From Phycisphaerales bacterium (lineage in GTDB: Bacteria; Planctomycetota; Phycisphaerae; Phycisphaerales; UBA1924), in the NCBI GenBank assembly GCA_020849615.1, contig JADLFW010000009.1, positions 1 to 64,000 of the forward strand: 64,000 nt of DNA, given 5' to 3'. The notes under the pieces were generated by a model. That model was not told where the DNA came from. It ran no database searches and worked only from the letters and a program-made list of their open reading frames with translations. Shown piece after piece: positions 42,700 through 54,562 of the stretch; within the stretch, counting starts at the first letter, position 1; every line of letters starts with the position of its first letter. The position numbers and the translations under genes were made by a program.

Positions 42700-44601
42700 T
42701 CAGTCCTCCGCCCCGCCGACCTGTGCAGCGGCGGGGACGGTGAACCCGCGGGCCACTCGCAGGGGGCGAAGGACGGCCCGCTTCTTCTCCTGGTGGCTCG
42801 ACATCCGGCGCAGGATATCGTCGAGGGTCCGCACCGCCTCGATGATGTACGGGCCCTTGTTGAGCATGACGCACTCGGCGCGCTCGGACATCGCGGCGTC
42901 GGTGACCTCGGCCCGGCTGGGCTGGCCCTTCTTCGCGAGGCCCTCGAGGACCTGCGTCGCCCAGATCGCGGGCACGTGGGCCGCTTCGCACATCCACAGA
43001 ATCTCCTCCTGCACTTCGGCGAGCCGTTCGAACCCGCATTCGACGGCCAGGTCGCCGCGGGCGATCATCACGCCCACCGGCGGGGTGCGCATCGCTTCGA
43101 GCAGGAGCAGCGGCAGGTTGTCGAAGGCCCGCCGAGTCTCGATCTTGAGCACCGTCGCCGGGCGGCGCACGCGGCCCGATTCCTCCAGAGCCGCCGACAG
43201 GTCCCGCACATCCCGGGCGCGGGCGACGAAGGAGAACCCGAGCATGTCCGCGTGCTCGGCGACGAAGGGCAGGAAGCGATGGTCAGCCGGCGTCATGGGG
43301 GCGATGTCGAGGTCGCTGTCGGGAAAGTTGATGGCCCGGTCGGCCCGGAGCGTGGCGCCGCCGGGGCGGGTATGGGTGATGCGGGCCTGGCACCAGCCTT
43401 TGCCGCACTCCACGGCCACCGCCGCGATCTTCCCGTCATCCAGCAGGACCCTGTGGCCCGGCGCCACGAACTGCAGAGCCTCGGGGAGCGTGCAGGCGAC
43501 ACGGGCGGGTTCGATCGCGCGGCCATCGGGGGTTCGACGGGCGGGCCGGCCCGTCAGGCCATCACCGGTCAGCAGGAGCGAATCGCCAATCTGCAGGTCG
43601 ATCTCGCCCTCGGCCCGGGGGGTCGAAGTCACCTCGGCGATGTGCCTGCCCGCGGCGCCGCGGCACCAGATTTCAGTGCCGGGGGCGGCGTATCCGCCCG
43701 CCCAGGCTTCGGCGATCCAGATTCCGTCGCCGGCGGCCCGGCAGATCTCGACGCGGCGGCGCTTGTCGCGTGTATCGCGCAGCTGGACTCTCACGCCGGG
43801 GTGGAGCCGGGCCGCGAACGCGGCGGGAACGGCGATCCAAGGCAGGTCGGGGACGAGGGAGTCCTGGCGGCCTTCGGCGATGATCTGAAGCAGCGCCGGC
43901 GCGACAACCCGCCCCAGTTCATCGCGATCGGGGTGCCACGAGGCCACGGCGGGCCCGGGCTCGATGCGGCCGGTGCGGACCTTCGGCCCGGGAATGTCCA
44001 TGAAGATGCGACCGCCGCCGAGGGCCTCGCGGGCGTGGGCCACCATGGCCCGCCAGGCTTCCTCGTTGTCGTGGGCGCAGTTGATGCGGGCGATGTCCAT
44101 CCCGGCCTTCGCGAGCCCGCGGAGCAGGCTGGGCCCGGCCACCGGGTCGGCGGCCTCGGGGGGCATGGTGACCATGATCCGCACGTCGCGGTCGGAGGTG
44201 CCGACCGGGCCGAGCAGCTCCTCGGAGCGCCGGCGCAGGAGTTCCCGGCCCGATTCCATCGACAGCGGGGGGCTGAGGTCATCGGGCTCCTGGGTGCGGT
44301 CCTCCCCGAGCATGCGCGCGACAGCGTGGCGGACGGCGTCGATGGCCGCGCGGACGTGCGATTCGCAGCGGCCCAGGGAACTCAGACCCAGGCACGCCAG
44401 TTCGTGCTGCAGTTCGCGGATGTCGAAGCTCCGCAGCGTGAGGTAGTCGATGAGGTTGGCGGCGCTGGCCCGGTGGGAACCGGGGATGGCGCTGAGCCGT
44501 TCCTCAGCCTGTGCGGCAGCGAGGTCCATAGCCCGCGCGAGTTCATCGAGCCGCGCTGCGACAGCGAGGAGTCTGGCCGCCTGCTCTCTGGACGCATCCA
44601 T
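42700..44601 (-). CDS. Pyruvate kinase-like protein with N-terminal extension, no C-domain
   Basis: A 633-residue protein whose barrel is that of pyruvate kinase: GMDIARINCAHDNEEAW, MDIPGPKVRTG, VLKIETRRAFDNLP (catalytic Lys and metal-binding Glu), GVMIARGDLAVECGFERL and IWATQVLEGL with SRAEVTD, so the catalytic set is mostly present. Differences: about 130 residues of helical N-terminal sequence, an enlarged middle (B) domain of about 220 residues, DIPGP instead of DTKGP, and an end about 45 residues after the barrel, so the allosteric C-domain is missing. It lies between tRNA-Glu and fusA. It may be an alternative or specialised kinase. Confidence 0.8.
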   Translation of the reverse strand: MDASREQAARLLAVAARLDELARAMDLAAAQAEERLSAIPGSHRASAANLIDYLTLRSFDIRELQHELACLGLSSLGRCESHVRAAIDAVRHAVARMLGEDRTQEPDDLSPPLSMESGRELLRRRSEELLGPVGTSDRDVRIMVTMPPEAADPVAGPSLLRGLAKAGMDIARINCAHDNEEAWRAMVAHAREALGGGRIFMDIPGPKVRTGRIEPGPAVASWHPDRDELGRVVAPALLQIIAEGRQDSLVPDLPWIAVPAAFAARLHPGVRVQLRDTRDKRRRVEICRAAGDGIWIAEAWAGGYAAPGTEIWCRGAAGRHIAEVTSTPRAEGEIDLQIGDSLLLTGDGLTGRPARRTPDGRAIEPARVACTLPEALQFVAPGHRVLLDDGKIAAVAVECGKGWCQARITHTRPGGATLRADRAINFPDSDLDIAPMTPADHRFLPFVAEHADMLGFSFVARARDVRDLSAALEESGRVRRPATVLKIETRRAFDNLPLLLLEAMRTPPVGVMIARGDLAVECGFERLAEVQEEILWMCEAAHVPAIWATQVLEGLAKKGQPSRAEVTDAAMSERAECVMLNKGPYIIEAVRTLDDILRRMSSHQEKKRAVLRPLRVARGFTVPAAAQVGGAED

Positions 44602-44745
44602 GTTGCATCACCTTCCCGGCCCGGCCGGGTCTGTCGGGCCGCCGTCGTGCGGCCCGCGTATGAGGCACCATTGGCGCTGATCGCGGGCCAAGGAAGAGGG
44701 GAACCGCCCCTGAAGCGGGAGCTGGAGTCGCTGGGGGCGGCAACG

Positions 44746-44774
44746 AAAAGGGCCCGGACGAGTCGTCCGGGCCC
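44746..44774 (-). terminator. Intrinsic terminator of fusA
   Basis: Read on the minus strand, a perfect 11-bp stem (44774-44764 with 44760-44750) with a 3-base loop, followed by TTTT (44749-44746). It begins 36 bases past the fusA stop and separates fusA from the pyruvate kinase-like gene. Confidence 0.88.
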
Positions 44775-44809
44775 CTGTGGGATCTGCGGAGGTTTGAGCC
44801 GGCCGGCGG

Positions 44810-46933
<2,124 letters not shown>

Positions 46934-47325
46934 GGGAACCTCAATGAAACTGCCGGCGTGGGTGGCGGCTGGGGGAGCGGTCACGGGCCCGCCACGCCGC
47001 GGCCCGCCCGTCGTCTGCTGGTCTGGTTTGCTGGACTTCGCCACGGCCGGGCCTGATCCGTTCAGGTCTCGTCGCGGCGGATGCGGTTCGTTCGGATCGG
47101 TCGGCGGGCCGACTGGGGGGGTGACCCCCGCTCCTAGCCAGGCTCGATGTCTTCCTCATCGTCCATGCCGTCAACACCCCGATCGCTGAACATCGGCCCA
47201 AGCTGCCGCATGGGCAAAACACCATGATGGGCCGCAGCTTGGGACCCCGGATGTTAGCGATCAGTGGGGGGGAATCAAGAAAGGCACGGGCCCGTGAGGC
47301 CCGCCGGCCCGCCTGTCCCGGGGGG
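46934..47325. other. 392-base leader region upstream of fusA
   Basis: No gene. The region contains the presumed fusA promoter and leader. It holds a GGGGG-TGA-CCCCC hairpin near 47116-47130, a larger nested stem-loop at 47197-47243 (entered separately) and a 12-bp perfect palindrome, CACGGGCCCGTG, at 47285-47296 next to the stop of the O-antigen ligase-like gene. Confidence 0.5.
47197..47243. repeat. Nested inverted repeat in the fusA upstream region
   Basis: Outer arms CCCAAGCTGC (47197-47206) and GCAGCTTGGG (47234-47243) pair perfectly. Inside the 27-base spacer, CATGG (47209-47213) pairs with CCATG (47222-47226). No T-run follows on either strand, so it is not a usual terminator; it could be an RNA element of the fusA leader or of the upstream gene's 3' end. 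Confidence 0.6.
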
Positions 47326-49689
47326 TCAGCCGCCGGCGGCGATAGCCCGGAGCTCTTGAACCTCCCCGGGGCTCAACTGCTGGAGCGGGTCGAGCCGGTG
47401 CAGGTCGTTGTTGTGCAGGGCTCGCTCGGCCCAGGCCCGGGCTTTTGTGGTGTTCCCGAGTGTCCGGTAAGTTCGCGCCAAGCCGGGAGAGTACTCAAGT
47501 CCGTAGGGGTCCAGGGCGGCCGCCCGCTCCCAGGCCTCGCAGGCCGAGAGGAGCCCCTCCGCCCGGCCATCGGCGAGCCCTTCGCGCAGCGATCCGAGCC
47601 AACCCCAACCGGCGGATGATTCTGGATGGGCCCGAACGAACGCCGCGATCACCTCTTCCGCCTGGGCGCGGGCCGCGCGGGATTCATCACCCCTGCCGGC
47701 GGCCTTGGACCACTGCGATGACTCCAGGCAGGCCCGGCTGAGCGACCGCGCGGTGGCGAAGTGGCCCGGCTGGGCCTGCAAGGCGAGCATGAGGGAATCC
47801 GATGCGGTTCGTGCCAGCCCGGCCAGGTAGCCCTGGGAGGTTGCGATCACGATCGCGGGGTTCTCATCAACCGGGCGGCCGTAGGTTTGCGACAACTCGG
47901 CCGCAAGTGTTGTGCGCTCGGCCTCATCGCCGGATTCAACCTTGGCCAGGCGCTCGCGGACTTCGACCGAGATCCGGGCGCTCTCCGCCGCATCCTTCAG
48001 CGCCCGCTCCCAGCGGACGACACCGGGCAGCATGATCGCGATGCCTGCCCCGGCCGCGGCCACAACGACCGCTCCGACCGCTCGGATGGGCTTGCCACCG
48101 GCGGATGGGCCTCCCGACGCCAGCCCGATCAGCATCAGCACCCATGCTGCGCTGCCGGGCCAGACGGGTGTGACCTCGATCTGCGCGTGCGCGGCCAGGG
48201 CGATCGCCCCGCTGGCGAAGGCAATCGCGCAGGCCCGCGCCGATTGCTCGGCCCGCCACACCTGCATGATGGCTGTTCCCGCGGCGGCCCACACGGCGAC
48301 GCACACCAGGCGCAGGAGCGTCATCTCAATCGTCGCGGTCGCCTGCTCGAGCTGCGCCCCGATGAGCATGGCGGCCGCGGCGACCAGGAGCAGCAACCGG
48401 ATCTCGTTGCGGGTGATGCTCGCGGGCGCGGCCGGCTGCAGAGTTCCACGGGCCGGGCCGAGGGCAGCGCCGACTCCGAGCATCCAGACCGACAGCAGGC
48501 CCACCCACGCCAAGCCGCCGAGACCGAGCGTCGCCGCGTAATCGAAGATGATGCTGTGCGGGCTCGTGACCTCCTCGGGGCTCAGCGGCGGCTTGGCGAG
48601 GAGGTAGGCATCCTTGAACTCGCCGGGCCCGACGCCGGTGATCGGTTGGCCCGCGAAGATCCGCGCCGCCCCCTGGATGTAGAACCAGCGGAAGAGGACA
48701 CTCAGCTCGCCGATGCGTTCGCCGATAAGCCCTCGCGCAGCGACCAGGCCCAGCACGGCCAAAGGGAGGGCTATTCCGAGGAGTTGAACAAGGCGTGCTC
48801 GCTTCGCGAGCAGACCCGGCGCAAGGGTGGCCAACGACATGACCGCAGCGCCGGCGATGGCGGCGGCGAAGCCGCCCTTGGATCGCGACATCGCGAGCCC
48901 GACGGCCGCCGCGGCGCAGCCGATGGCGAGGAGCACGAGCACCGCCCGGCGGGACAGCGGGCCCGGCTGGTCCGGTTCGGCTCGTGCTTTCCAGGCGCCG
49001 ATGGTCAGGCCCAGCAGGATCACGGATGCTCCCGCCATCACCGAGGCGTAGACGTTGGAAAGCCCGAACCAGCCCGTGGCTTCCGGCTGGTAGAGCCGCC
49101 GCTCGAAGGCGCGGGTCATGGCCGAGCCGGGCGTCCAACCCTGGGCGGCGAGGAATGCCTCCTTGTTCTCGCGGTATGCGCTCAGCGTCTCGGGATGCTC
49201 GATCAGGAGCTGCATTACGCCCTTGCCGGCGAGCAGCACCGATACGCCGATCAGGGCAGCGCCGATGAAGGACGCCAGCCGGCGATCCGGGGCGGCCGCG
49301 CGGGCCGCGAGCCCGGAAGCCGTGGCGGCGACCCACATCGATCCGGTCAGGAGGTTGTCGAGTGATCCGCCGTCGATCACCGCGGCGTGCAGCCCGGCGG
49401 CGGCGGCGCCCATGGCCCACAGCAGCAGTTCCCACAGCGCCGGCCCGTCCTTCCCGCGCGCGGCGAGGACGAGCGCAGCGCCGAGCAGCGCAGCAAGGTC
49501 GAGCACGAGCGACAGCGCGGGCGTGATCCCGGTTGTCGGCGTCGTCATCTGGAAGGGGTCGCTGGCCCAGTAGGGGAAGGGTTCGAAGGCCGAGAGCATC
49601 CTCACGAGCACCGCGATCAGCACCAGTCCGAGCCCGGTCGCGACAGCGCGATCCCGCCAACCCCGGCCCGCGTGTTCCGCGGAGTTCAT
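47326..49689 (-). CDS. O-antigen ligase-like membrane protein with TPR tail
   Basis: A 787-residue polytopic membrane protein. About a dozen hydrophobic segments precede and surround the Wzy_C signature region IFAGQPITGVGPGEFKDAYL and SPHSIIFDYAATLGLGGLAW, which in the O-antigen ligase/polymerase superfamily marks the large periplasmic loop. The last 200 residues are soluble and helical with TPR-like units (WERAAALDPYGLEYSPGLA, ARTYRTLGNTTKARAWAERA). It likely polymerises or ligates an envelope glycan. The start ATG at 49689 overlaps the stop of the WecA-type gene by four bases (ATGA), so the two form an operon. Confidence 0.85.
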   Translation of the reverse strand: MNSAEHAGRGWRDRAVATGLGLVLIAVLVRMLSAFEPFPYWASDPFQMTTPTTGITPALSLVLDLAALLGAALVLAARGKDGPALWELLLWAMGAAAAGLHAAVIDGGSLDNLLTGSMWVAATASGLAARAAAPDRRLASFIGAALIGVSVLLAGKGVMQLLIEHPETLSAYRENKEAFLAAQGWTPGSAMTRAFERRLYQPEATGWFGLSNVYASVMAGASVILLGLTIGAWKARAEPDQPGPLSRRAVLVLLAIGCAAAAVGLAMSRSKGGFAAAIAGAAVMSLATLAPGLLAKRARLVQLLGIALPLAVLGLVAARGLIGERIGELSVLFRWFYIQGAARIFAGQPITGVGPGEFKDAYLLAKPPLSPEEVTSPHSIIFDYAATLGLGGLAWVGLLSVWMLGVGAALGPARGTLQPAAPASITRNEIRLLLLVAAAAMLIGAQLEQATATIEMTLLRLVCVAVWAAAGTAIMQVWRAEQSARACAIAFASGAIALAAHAQIEVTPVWPGSAAWVLMLIGLASGGPSAGGKPIRAVGAVVVAAAGAGIAIMLPGVVRWERALKDAAESARISVEVRERLAKVESGDEAERTTLAAELSQTYGRPVDENPAIVIATSQGYLAGLARTASDSLMLALQAQPGHFATARSLSRACLESSQWSKAAGRGDESRAARAQAEEVIAAFVRAHPESSAGWGWLGSLREGLADGRAEGLLSACEAWERAAALDPYGLEYSPGLARTYRTLGNTTKARAWAERALHNNDLHRLDPLQQLSPGEVQELRAIAAGG

Positions 49690-50870
49690 GGCCGGGCCTC
49701 GGCGGCGGCAATCGCGCCGCGGGTGCTCCGCCATTCGAACACCGCGAGCACACCCAGCAGCGTCAACGTCTGGAGGCCCACCAGCGCCGCCTGCCAGGGA
49801 CGCAGCGTGCCGAGGGAGATGCCCGACACTCCCGTGCACAGGGTGAATCCGTAGATCACCAGCACGGCGGCCCGCTTGCTGAGGCCTTTCTTCACCAATC
49901 GGTGCGAGAAATGCTGCAGGTCGCCCACGAACGGCGACCTCCCCTGCGAAAGCCGGATGACTACGACGCTGACGAAGTCGTAGAGCGGGATCGCAAGGAC
50001 GACGAGCGGCGTGAGGACCGCGTACCAGTGAGATACCGGCTGCGGCGCGGGCAGCTCGGAGGCTTCCGCGGGCACGTACGTCAGACGGATGCTCAGGAAC
50101 GCCAGCAGGAACCCGATCACCAGCGATCCGCCATCACCCATGAAGATCTTCGCGGGCGGGAAGTTGAACACCAGGAATCCGAGCAGCGACCCCGCCAGCA
50201 GCGCCAGGCAGGCTCCCACGAACCACTGCGGCTGCGCGGAGGCCAGCGCCGAAGCGAGCAGGCACCCTGCTGCGATCGCCGCGACGCCTCCGGACAGGCC
50301 ATCCATGTTGTCCATGAAGTTCATCGCGTTGGTCACGACGAGGAACCACAGGACCGTGACCAGCACCGACAGCCAGGCGCCGCCGACGTGCGCATCCAGC
50401 ATCGTCAAGAGTCGGGTGCCACCGAAGGTCGCTGCCGCCAGCGCGGGGATGATCATGATGATGAGCTTGACCCAGGGGCCCAGCGCTCGCCGGTCATCGA
50501 TGAGGCCGAGGGCGTGCAGGCCCGCCAGGCATCCTGCCAACAACAGCGCCCGGGGCGTCTCTTGGCGGATGCCCGGCAGGTGCGGGCCCAGCGATGGCGC
50601 GAGCCGGGCCAGAGTTTCTTGCGGCACGGCCCACACTGCCAGCACCCCGGCGAGCAGCGGCAGCACGACCCCCGCGAAGATCGCGACCCCTCCGGTGTTG
50701 GGGATCATCCGCCGCGGCGCCTTGATCTGCCCGGCGACGCCTTCGGAATCCAGCGCCCGGAGGTGGTGGCCCAGCCACACCATCCCCCGTGTCGCGGGGA
50801 GCGAAACCAGGAACGAAACGCCGACCAGCATCAGGCACAGCCAGACCATCAGGCCGCCAGTGTAACCCAC
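49686..50870 (-). CDS. Polyprenyl-phosphate sugar-1-phosphate transferase, WecA/MraY type
   Basis: Transfers a sugar phosphate (such as GlcNAc-1-P) to undecaprenyl phosphate, the first step of a surface glycan. The 394-residue protein has about ten membrane helices and the family motifs: PRRMIPNTGGVAIFAG, LGLIDDRR (Asp pair), NAMNFMDNMDGLSGG, KIFMGDGGSLVIGFLLAFLS and LQHFSHRLV. HFSHRL is the WecA-type His motif. Start choices are 50870 or 50849. It is immediately upstream of and coupled to the O-antigen ligase-like gene, and divergent from the LptD-like gene. Confidence 0.92.
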   Translation of the reverse strand: MGYTGGLMVWLCLMLVGVSFLVSLPATRGMVWLGHHLRALDSEGVAGQIKAPRRMIPNTGGVAIFAGVVLPLLAGVLAVWAVPQETLARLAPSLGPHLPGIRQETPRALLLAGCLAGLHALGLIDDRRALGPWVKLIIMIIPALAAATFGGTRLLTMLDAHVGGAWLSVLVTVLWFLVVTNAMNFMDNMDGLSGGVAAIAAGCLLASALASAQPQWFVGACLALLAGSLLGFLVFNFPPAKIFMGDGGSLVIGFLLAFLSIRLTYVPAEASELPAPQPVSHWYAVLTPLVVLAIPLYDFVSVVVIRLSQGRSPFVGDLQHFSHRLVKKGLSKRAAVLVIYGFTLCTGVSGISLGTLRPWQAALVGLQTLTLLGVLAVFEWRSTRGAIAAAEARP

Positions 50871-50964
50871 CGGCCCGGCGCCGGTTCCGTGCCCGGCTCC
50901 GGCGATATCGACACCTCGCGAGCGTGCCTCGTCGCCGCCTCAATTCTTGATACCATCCGCCCCA

Positions 50965-53900
50965 ATGACCGGTCGTTGTCGGGCCAAGGCGGGCTCCTGG
51001 GCGATCTGCATCGCCGCGTGCGCAGGCACGCTCTTCCCCCTTGCGCCGATCCAGGCCCGGCCCGGGGCGCAGCCGGCTGTTTCGGCCGCCGCCATCACGG
51101 GCCGGGACTTCGCGGGCCTGCGCTTCCCGCTCGCGCCGACCCGGGGCGCCATCGGGTTCTCCGCCGCGCGCGTCAGCACCTGGACGGAATCCGGCACCGC
51201 CAACCCCGGCCCGGAGGCCGGGCCTCTTCAGCGGCTGTTCCTGTCGGGCGATGTCCGCGTCCGGCTGGGCCTGTACGAGTTCGAAGCCGCCAACGCGGTC
51301 GTCTGGCTCCAGAAAGTCCAGAACTCCCTCACCCCGGGCTCCCCCGGTGTGTACCAGGTCTTTGTGTACTTCGACCGCCTCGGCAACCCGACCGCCGATG
51401 CCCAGAACTTCGCGGGCGTCTCCGTCTCGGCCGATCGCCTGCCCGTCCGGGGGGTCATCGAGGCCGAGTCGGCCATCGGGCTGACGGCCGATCTGCTCAA
51501 CCGCGGCCGGCCCGGCGAGGCGCTGATCGCGGAGGCGGAAGCCTCGCTCGCCAAGACTCTGCGTGCGGTGGCGGGCATCGCGGAGCCCGCGCCGCCGCCG
51601 AGCGAGGAGTTGCCGATCGCCGCGCGCGGCGTCCGCGCGCCCATCCCGATCGCTCCGCCCGAACAGCCGGAGCAACAGATCGCGCGGGCCGAGCCCGGGG
51701 CCAAACCTGAAGCGCCGATCGATCGCCGGGCCGATGCGGGCGGGGCCCGGCGAGAGCCGATTACGCCCCCTTCGCGGCCCCCGCAGCGTCCGGGACCGGC
51801 CCAACCCGAAGCGCAGAAGCCCATCGCCGATCGGCGGGCCACTCCGGCGCCTGTCCAACCAGTTGCGCCGCCGCCCGAGCAGCCGGGGGTCCAGCCCGGC
51901 GAGCCTGTGTCGCCCACCGAGATCGCCCGCACGCCGACCGAGAGGGCTCCGCTGCCGGCCGCACAGCGTCCCTTTCGTCCATCATCGGAGCTTTCACCCG
52001 CGGCCGAGGTCCAGGAACTTGTGAAGGGGCTCCCGCCGGCGGAGGCCTCGCGGCCGATCTTCGTCAAGGAAGGGCTGGTCTCGCTGGATGCCAGCAGCTT
52101 CGATTTCGTCTCAGCACCGGAAGAGAATGCGCTGATCGCCAAGGACGGCGTCGCGGTCCAGTACACGGACGGACGCACGCTGGACACCCTGCAGATCACC
52201 GCCCAGCGCGCCGTCATCTTCCTGTCGCCCGGGCCGCTGCAGCAGTACACCCGGTTCGCCCCGGAGCAGATCCGCGGCATCTACCTTGAGGGCGATGTCG
52301 TCGCCAGTTCCAGCAAGGGCGATGATGTACGCAAGCAGTACACGATGCGCGGGCCGCAGATGTACTACGACCTGCAGCGCAACAAGGCGATCGTCCTCGA
52401 CGCCGTCTTCTGGACCTACGACGCCTCGCGGCGGCTCCCGCTCTATGTCCGGGCGACCACGATCAAGCAGGAAGCCGCCAACCAGTTCACCGCCACCACG
52501 GCCCGTCTCGCCAACACCGCGTTCTTCGACCCCGAGCTGGCGATCGGGGCTTCCAGTCTCACCATCTCGCGGCGCGAAGCGGTGCCGGACGCCGATGGCG
52601 CCGCTCCGACGGGCCGGGCCGACGCCTTCGGACGCCTGGGCGGCATCGGCGAGCCCGCGCCGGGCCCGCCGGGGGGCGCAGCTCAGAAGTCGGGGGTCTA
52701 TGTCGATGCCCGCGACATCACGCTCCGCACCAGCGAGCTGCCCTTCTTCTACTTTCCGCGCTACACCGGGGATCCGACCACGATCCCGCTGAAGGACATC
52801 CGCATCGAGAACTCGTCGAGCTCGGGCACCGCGCTCAAGACGACCTGGAACAGCCTGAATCTCCTGGGGTTCCAGAAGGCGGGCACGTTCGACTCCGACC
52901 TGCTGCTGGATTACTACTTTTACCGCGGCGCGGCGATCGGCACGGCGATGGAGTGGGGCGATCCGGGCGGGCGCGGCCCGTACAAGGGCGGGCTCTTCGG
53001 GTACCTGATCATCAACGATGAGGGCACGGATGTGCTCACCTCGGGGCAGAAGGTGGACCGTGATGGAGGGGCCCGCGGGCTGGTGCTTGGCGAGAACCGC
53101 TGGAAGCTCGATGACCGCTGGACGATCTTCGCGGAAGGTGCGTACATCGGTGATGAGAACTTCATCGATGCGTTCTTCGAGCCGCTGGGCCAGACCCGCC
53201 GCGAGTTCACCAACCGCGCGCTGGCCCGGCGCCTGGAGGGCAACACCGCCCTGACCCTGGAGGCCAAGGCCGAGTTCAACGACTTCATCGCCAACGAGTA
53301 CCTGCTGCAGACGCCGGGCTACCAGACCGACAAGCTGCCGGAGGCCGCGTACTTCAGGCAGTCGGATGACCTGCTGGGCGGCGTCGCGCCCGGGCTGCTC
53401 TCGTGGTTCAGCGAGTACCGGCTGGGCCGGCTCTCGCTGAACTTCGACAAGCCCACCGCTTCCCAGCACGGCTTCACCACCAATGCCCTGGCCCAGCGGG
53501 CCCTGGGCATCGACCGCAACGAGAGCGTCGCCGATCGGCTCCGGGCCCAGGGGTACGAAGAGGAGGGCATCTTCCGCGCCGATACACGGCAGGAGATCTC
53601 ATCCCAGCTCGCCGCCGGCCCGCTCAACATCACACCGTTCGTCATCGGCCGGGTGACGGCCTGGGACAGCGACTTCCAGTCGTTCTCACCGGAGGAGGAT
53701 GACAACGCCCGGCTGTGGGGCGGCGCCGGCGTGCGCGTCGCCACCACCCTGCAGCGCGTCGACGACACCGTCGACTCGCGGATACTCGACCTGCACCGCA
53801 CGCGGCACATCATCGAGCCGGGCCTGACGATCATGCAGTCGGGCACGAACGTCGACAGCGTCAACCTGCCCATCTACGACGAGTACGTCGAAGGCATCAA

Positions 53901-54546
53901 CGAGGGCGGGCAGGTCCGCCTGGGCGTCAATCAGACCTGGCAGACCAAGCGCGGCGGCCCGGGCCGGTGGCACGATGTCGATGCCTTCAAGCTCAACACC
54001 GAGGTGGTCTTCGCCTCCGATGACATGGACCGCCAGACCCCGATCGGGCGATTCTACGATTTCCGGCCGGAGTACTCGGTGCCCGGCAACTACCTCAATG
54101 TCGAAGGGCTGTGGCAGGTCACGAGCGTCGCGGCCATCTCCGGTTCCAACATCTACGACTTCGAACTCGACCAGCAGTCGCGCAGCAACATCGGCATCCT
54201 TTTCGAGCACTCCCCGGCGTTCCGCTCGTACTTCGATGTGCGCTACATCAACTCCCAGGACGCCACCTTCCTGCTCATGGGCACCGCCTACGAGTTCGAG
54301 AAGTACGCCGTCTCGCTCTTCGCGGACTACAACACCACCGAGGGCGGCTTCCAGAACGTCTCCGCCGAGGTCCGCCGGCGCTCGGCCGCGGTGATGATCG
54401 GCGCCAACGTCTCGTACAACGACATCACCGGCGAGACCAGCTTCGGGTTCCTGCTGCAGCCGCTGGGCGTGCGCGGGGGCGGGGCCCGGCTGCGCGGGCT
54501 GGGCGGCTCCGGCAGCGCTTCGCGGTCGACCGATTTCGGCGGCTGA
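50965..54546 (+). CDS. LptD-like outer membrane assembly protein
   Basis: A 1193-residue exported protein. After a signal segment (SWAICIAACAGTLFPLA), there is an N-terminal domain, a Pro/Ala/Glu-rich linker (about 210-350), then an OstA/LptA-like jellyroll with KDGVAVQYTDGRTLDTLQITAQ and a second strand-rich part (VYVDARDITLRTSELPFFYFP), followed by the long beta-barrel (LGENRWKLDDRWTIFAEGAY, RHIIEPGLTIM, FELDQQSRSNIGILFEH). FFYFPRY resembles the LptD motif before the barrel. It would insert LPS-like lipids into the outer membrane. Start ATG at 50965, or TTG at 50947. No lptA/lptB is nearby. Confidence 0.82.
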   Translation: MTGRCRAKAGSWAICIAACAGTLFPLAPIQARPGAQPAVSAAAITGRDFAGLRFPLAPTRGAIGFSAARVSTWTESGTANPGPEAGPLQRLFLSGDVRVRLGLYEFEAANAVVWLQKVQNSLTPGSPGVYQVFVYFDRLGNPTADAQNFAGVSVSADRLPVRGVIEAESAIGLTADLLNRGRPGEALIAEAEASLAKTLRAVAGIAEPAPPPSEELPIAARGVRAPIPIAPPEQPEQQIARAEPGAKPEAPIDRRADAGGARREPITPPSRPPQRPGPAQPEAQKPIADRRATPAPVQPVAPPPEQPGVQPGEPVSPTEIARTPTERAPLPAAQRPFRPSSELSPAAEVQELVKGLPPAEASRPIFVKEGLVSLDASSFDFVSAPEENALIAKDGVAVQYTDGRTLDTLQITAQRAVIFLSPGPLQQYTRFAPEQIRGIYLEGDVVASSSKGDDVRKQYTMRGPQMYYDLQRNKAIVLDAVFWTYDASRRLPLYVRATTIKQEAANQFTATTARLANTAFFDPELAIGASSLTISRREAVPDADGAAPTGRADAFGRLGGIGEPAPGPPGGAAQKSGVYVDARDITLRTSELPFFYFPRYTGDPTTIPLKDIRIENSSSSGTALKTTWNSLNLLGFQKAGTFDSDLLLDYYFYRGAAIGTAMEWGDPGGRGPYKGGLFGYLIINDEGTDVLTSGQKVDRDGGARGLVLGENRWKLDDRWTIFAEGAYIGDENFIDAFFEPLGQTRREFTNRALARRLEGNTALTLEAKAEFNDFIANEYLLQTPGYQTDKLPEAAYFRQSDDLLGGVAPGLLSWFSEYRLGRLSLNFDKPTASQHGFTTNALAQRALGIDRNESVADRLRAQGYEEEGIFRADTRQEISSQLAAGPLNITPFVIGRVTAWDSDFQSFSPEEDDNARLWGGAGVRVATTLQRVDDTVDSRILDLHRTRHIIEPGLTIMQSGTNVDSVNLPIYDEYVEGINEGGQVRLGVNQTWQTKRGGPGRWHDVDAFKLNTEVVFASDDMDRQTPIGRFYDFRPEYSVPGNYLNVEGLWQVTSVAAISGSNIYDFELDQQSRSNIGILFEHSPAFRSYFDVRYINSQDATFLLMGTAYEFEKYAVSLFADYNTTEGGFQNVSAEVRRRSAAVMIGANVSYNDITGETSFGFLLQPLGVRGGGARLRGLGGSGSASRSTDFGG

Positions 54547-54562
54547 GCCCGCCGGGCCGGCT

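Noticed and set aside
42500-43888. Plus-strand frame over tRNA-Glu and the pyruvate kinase-like gene
   Set aside because: It includes the tRNA and reads Arg/Ser-rich antisense sequence.
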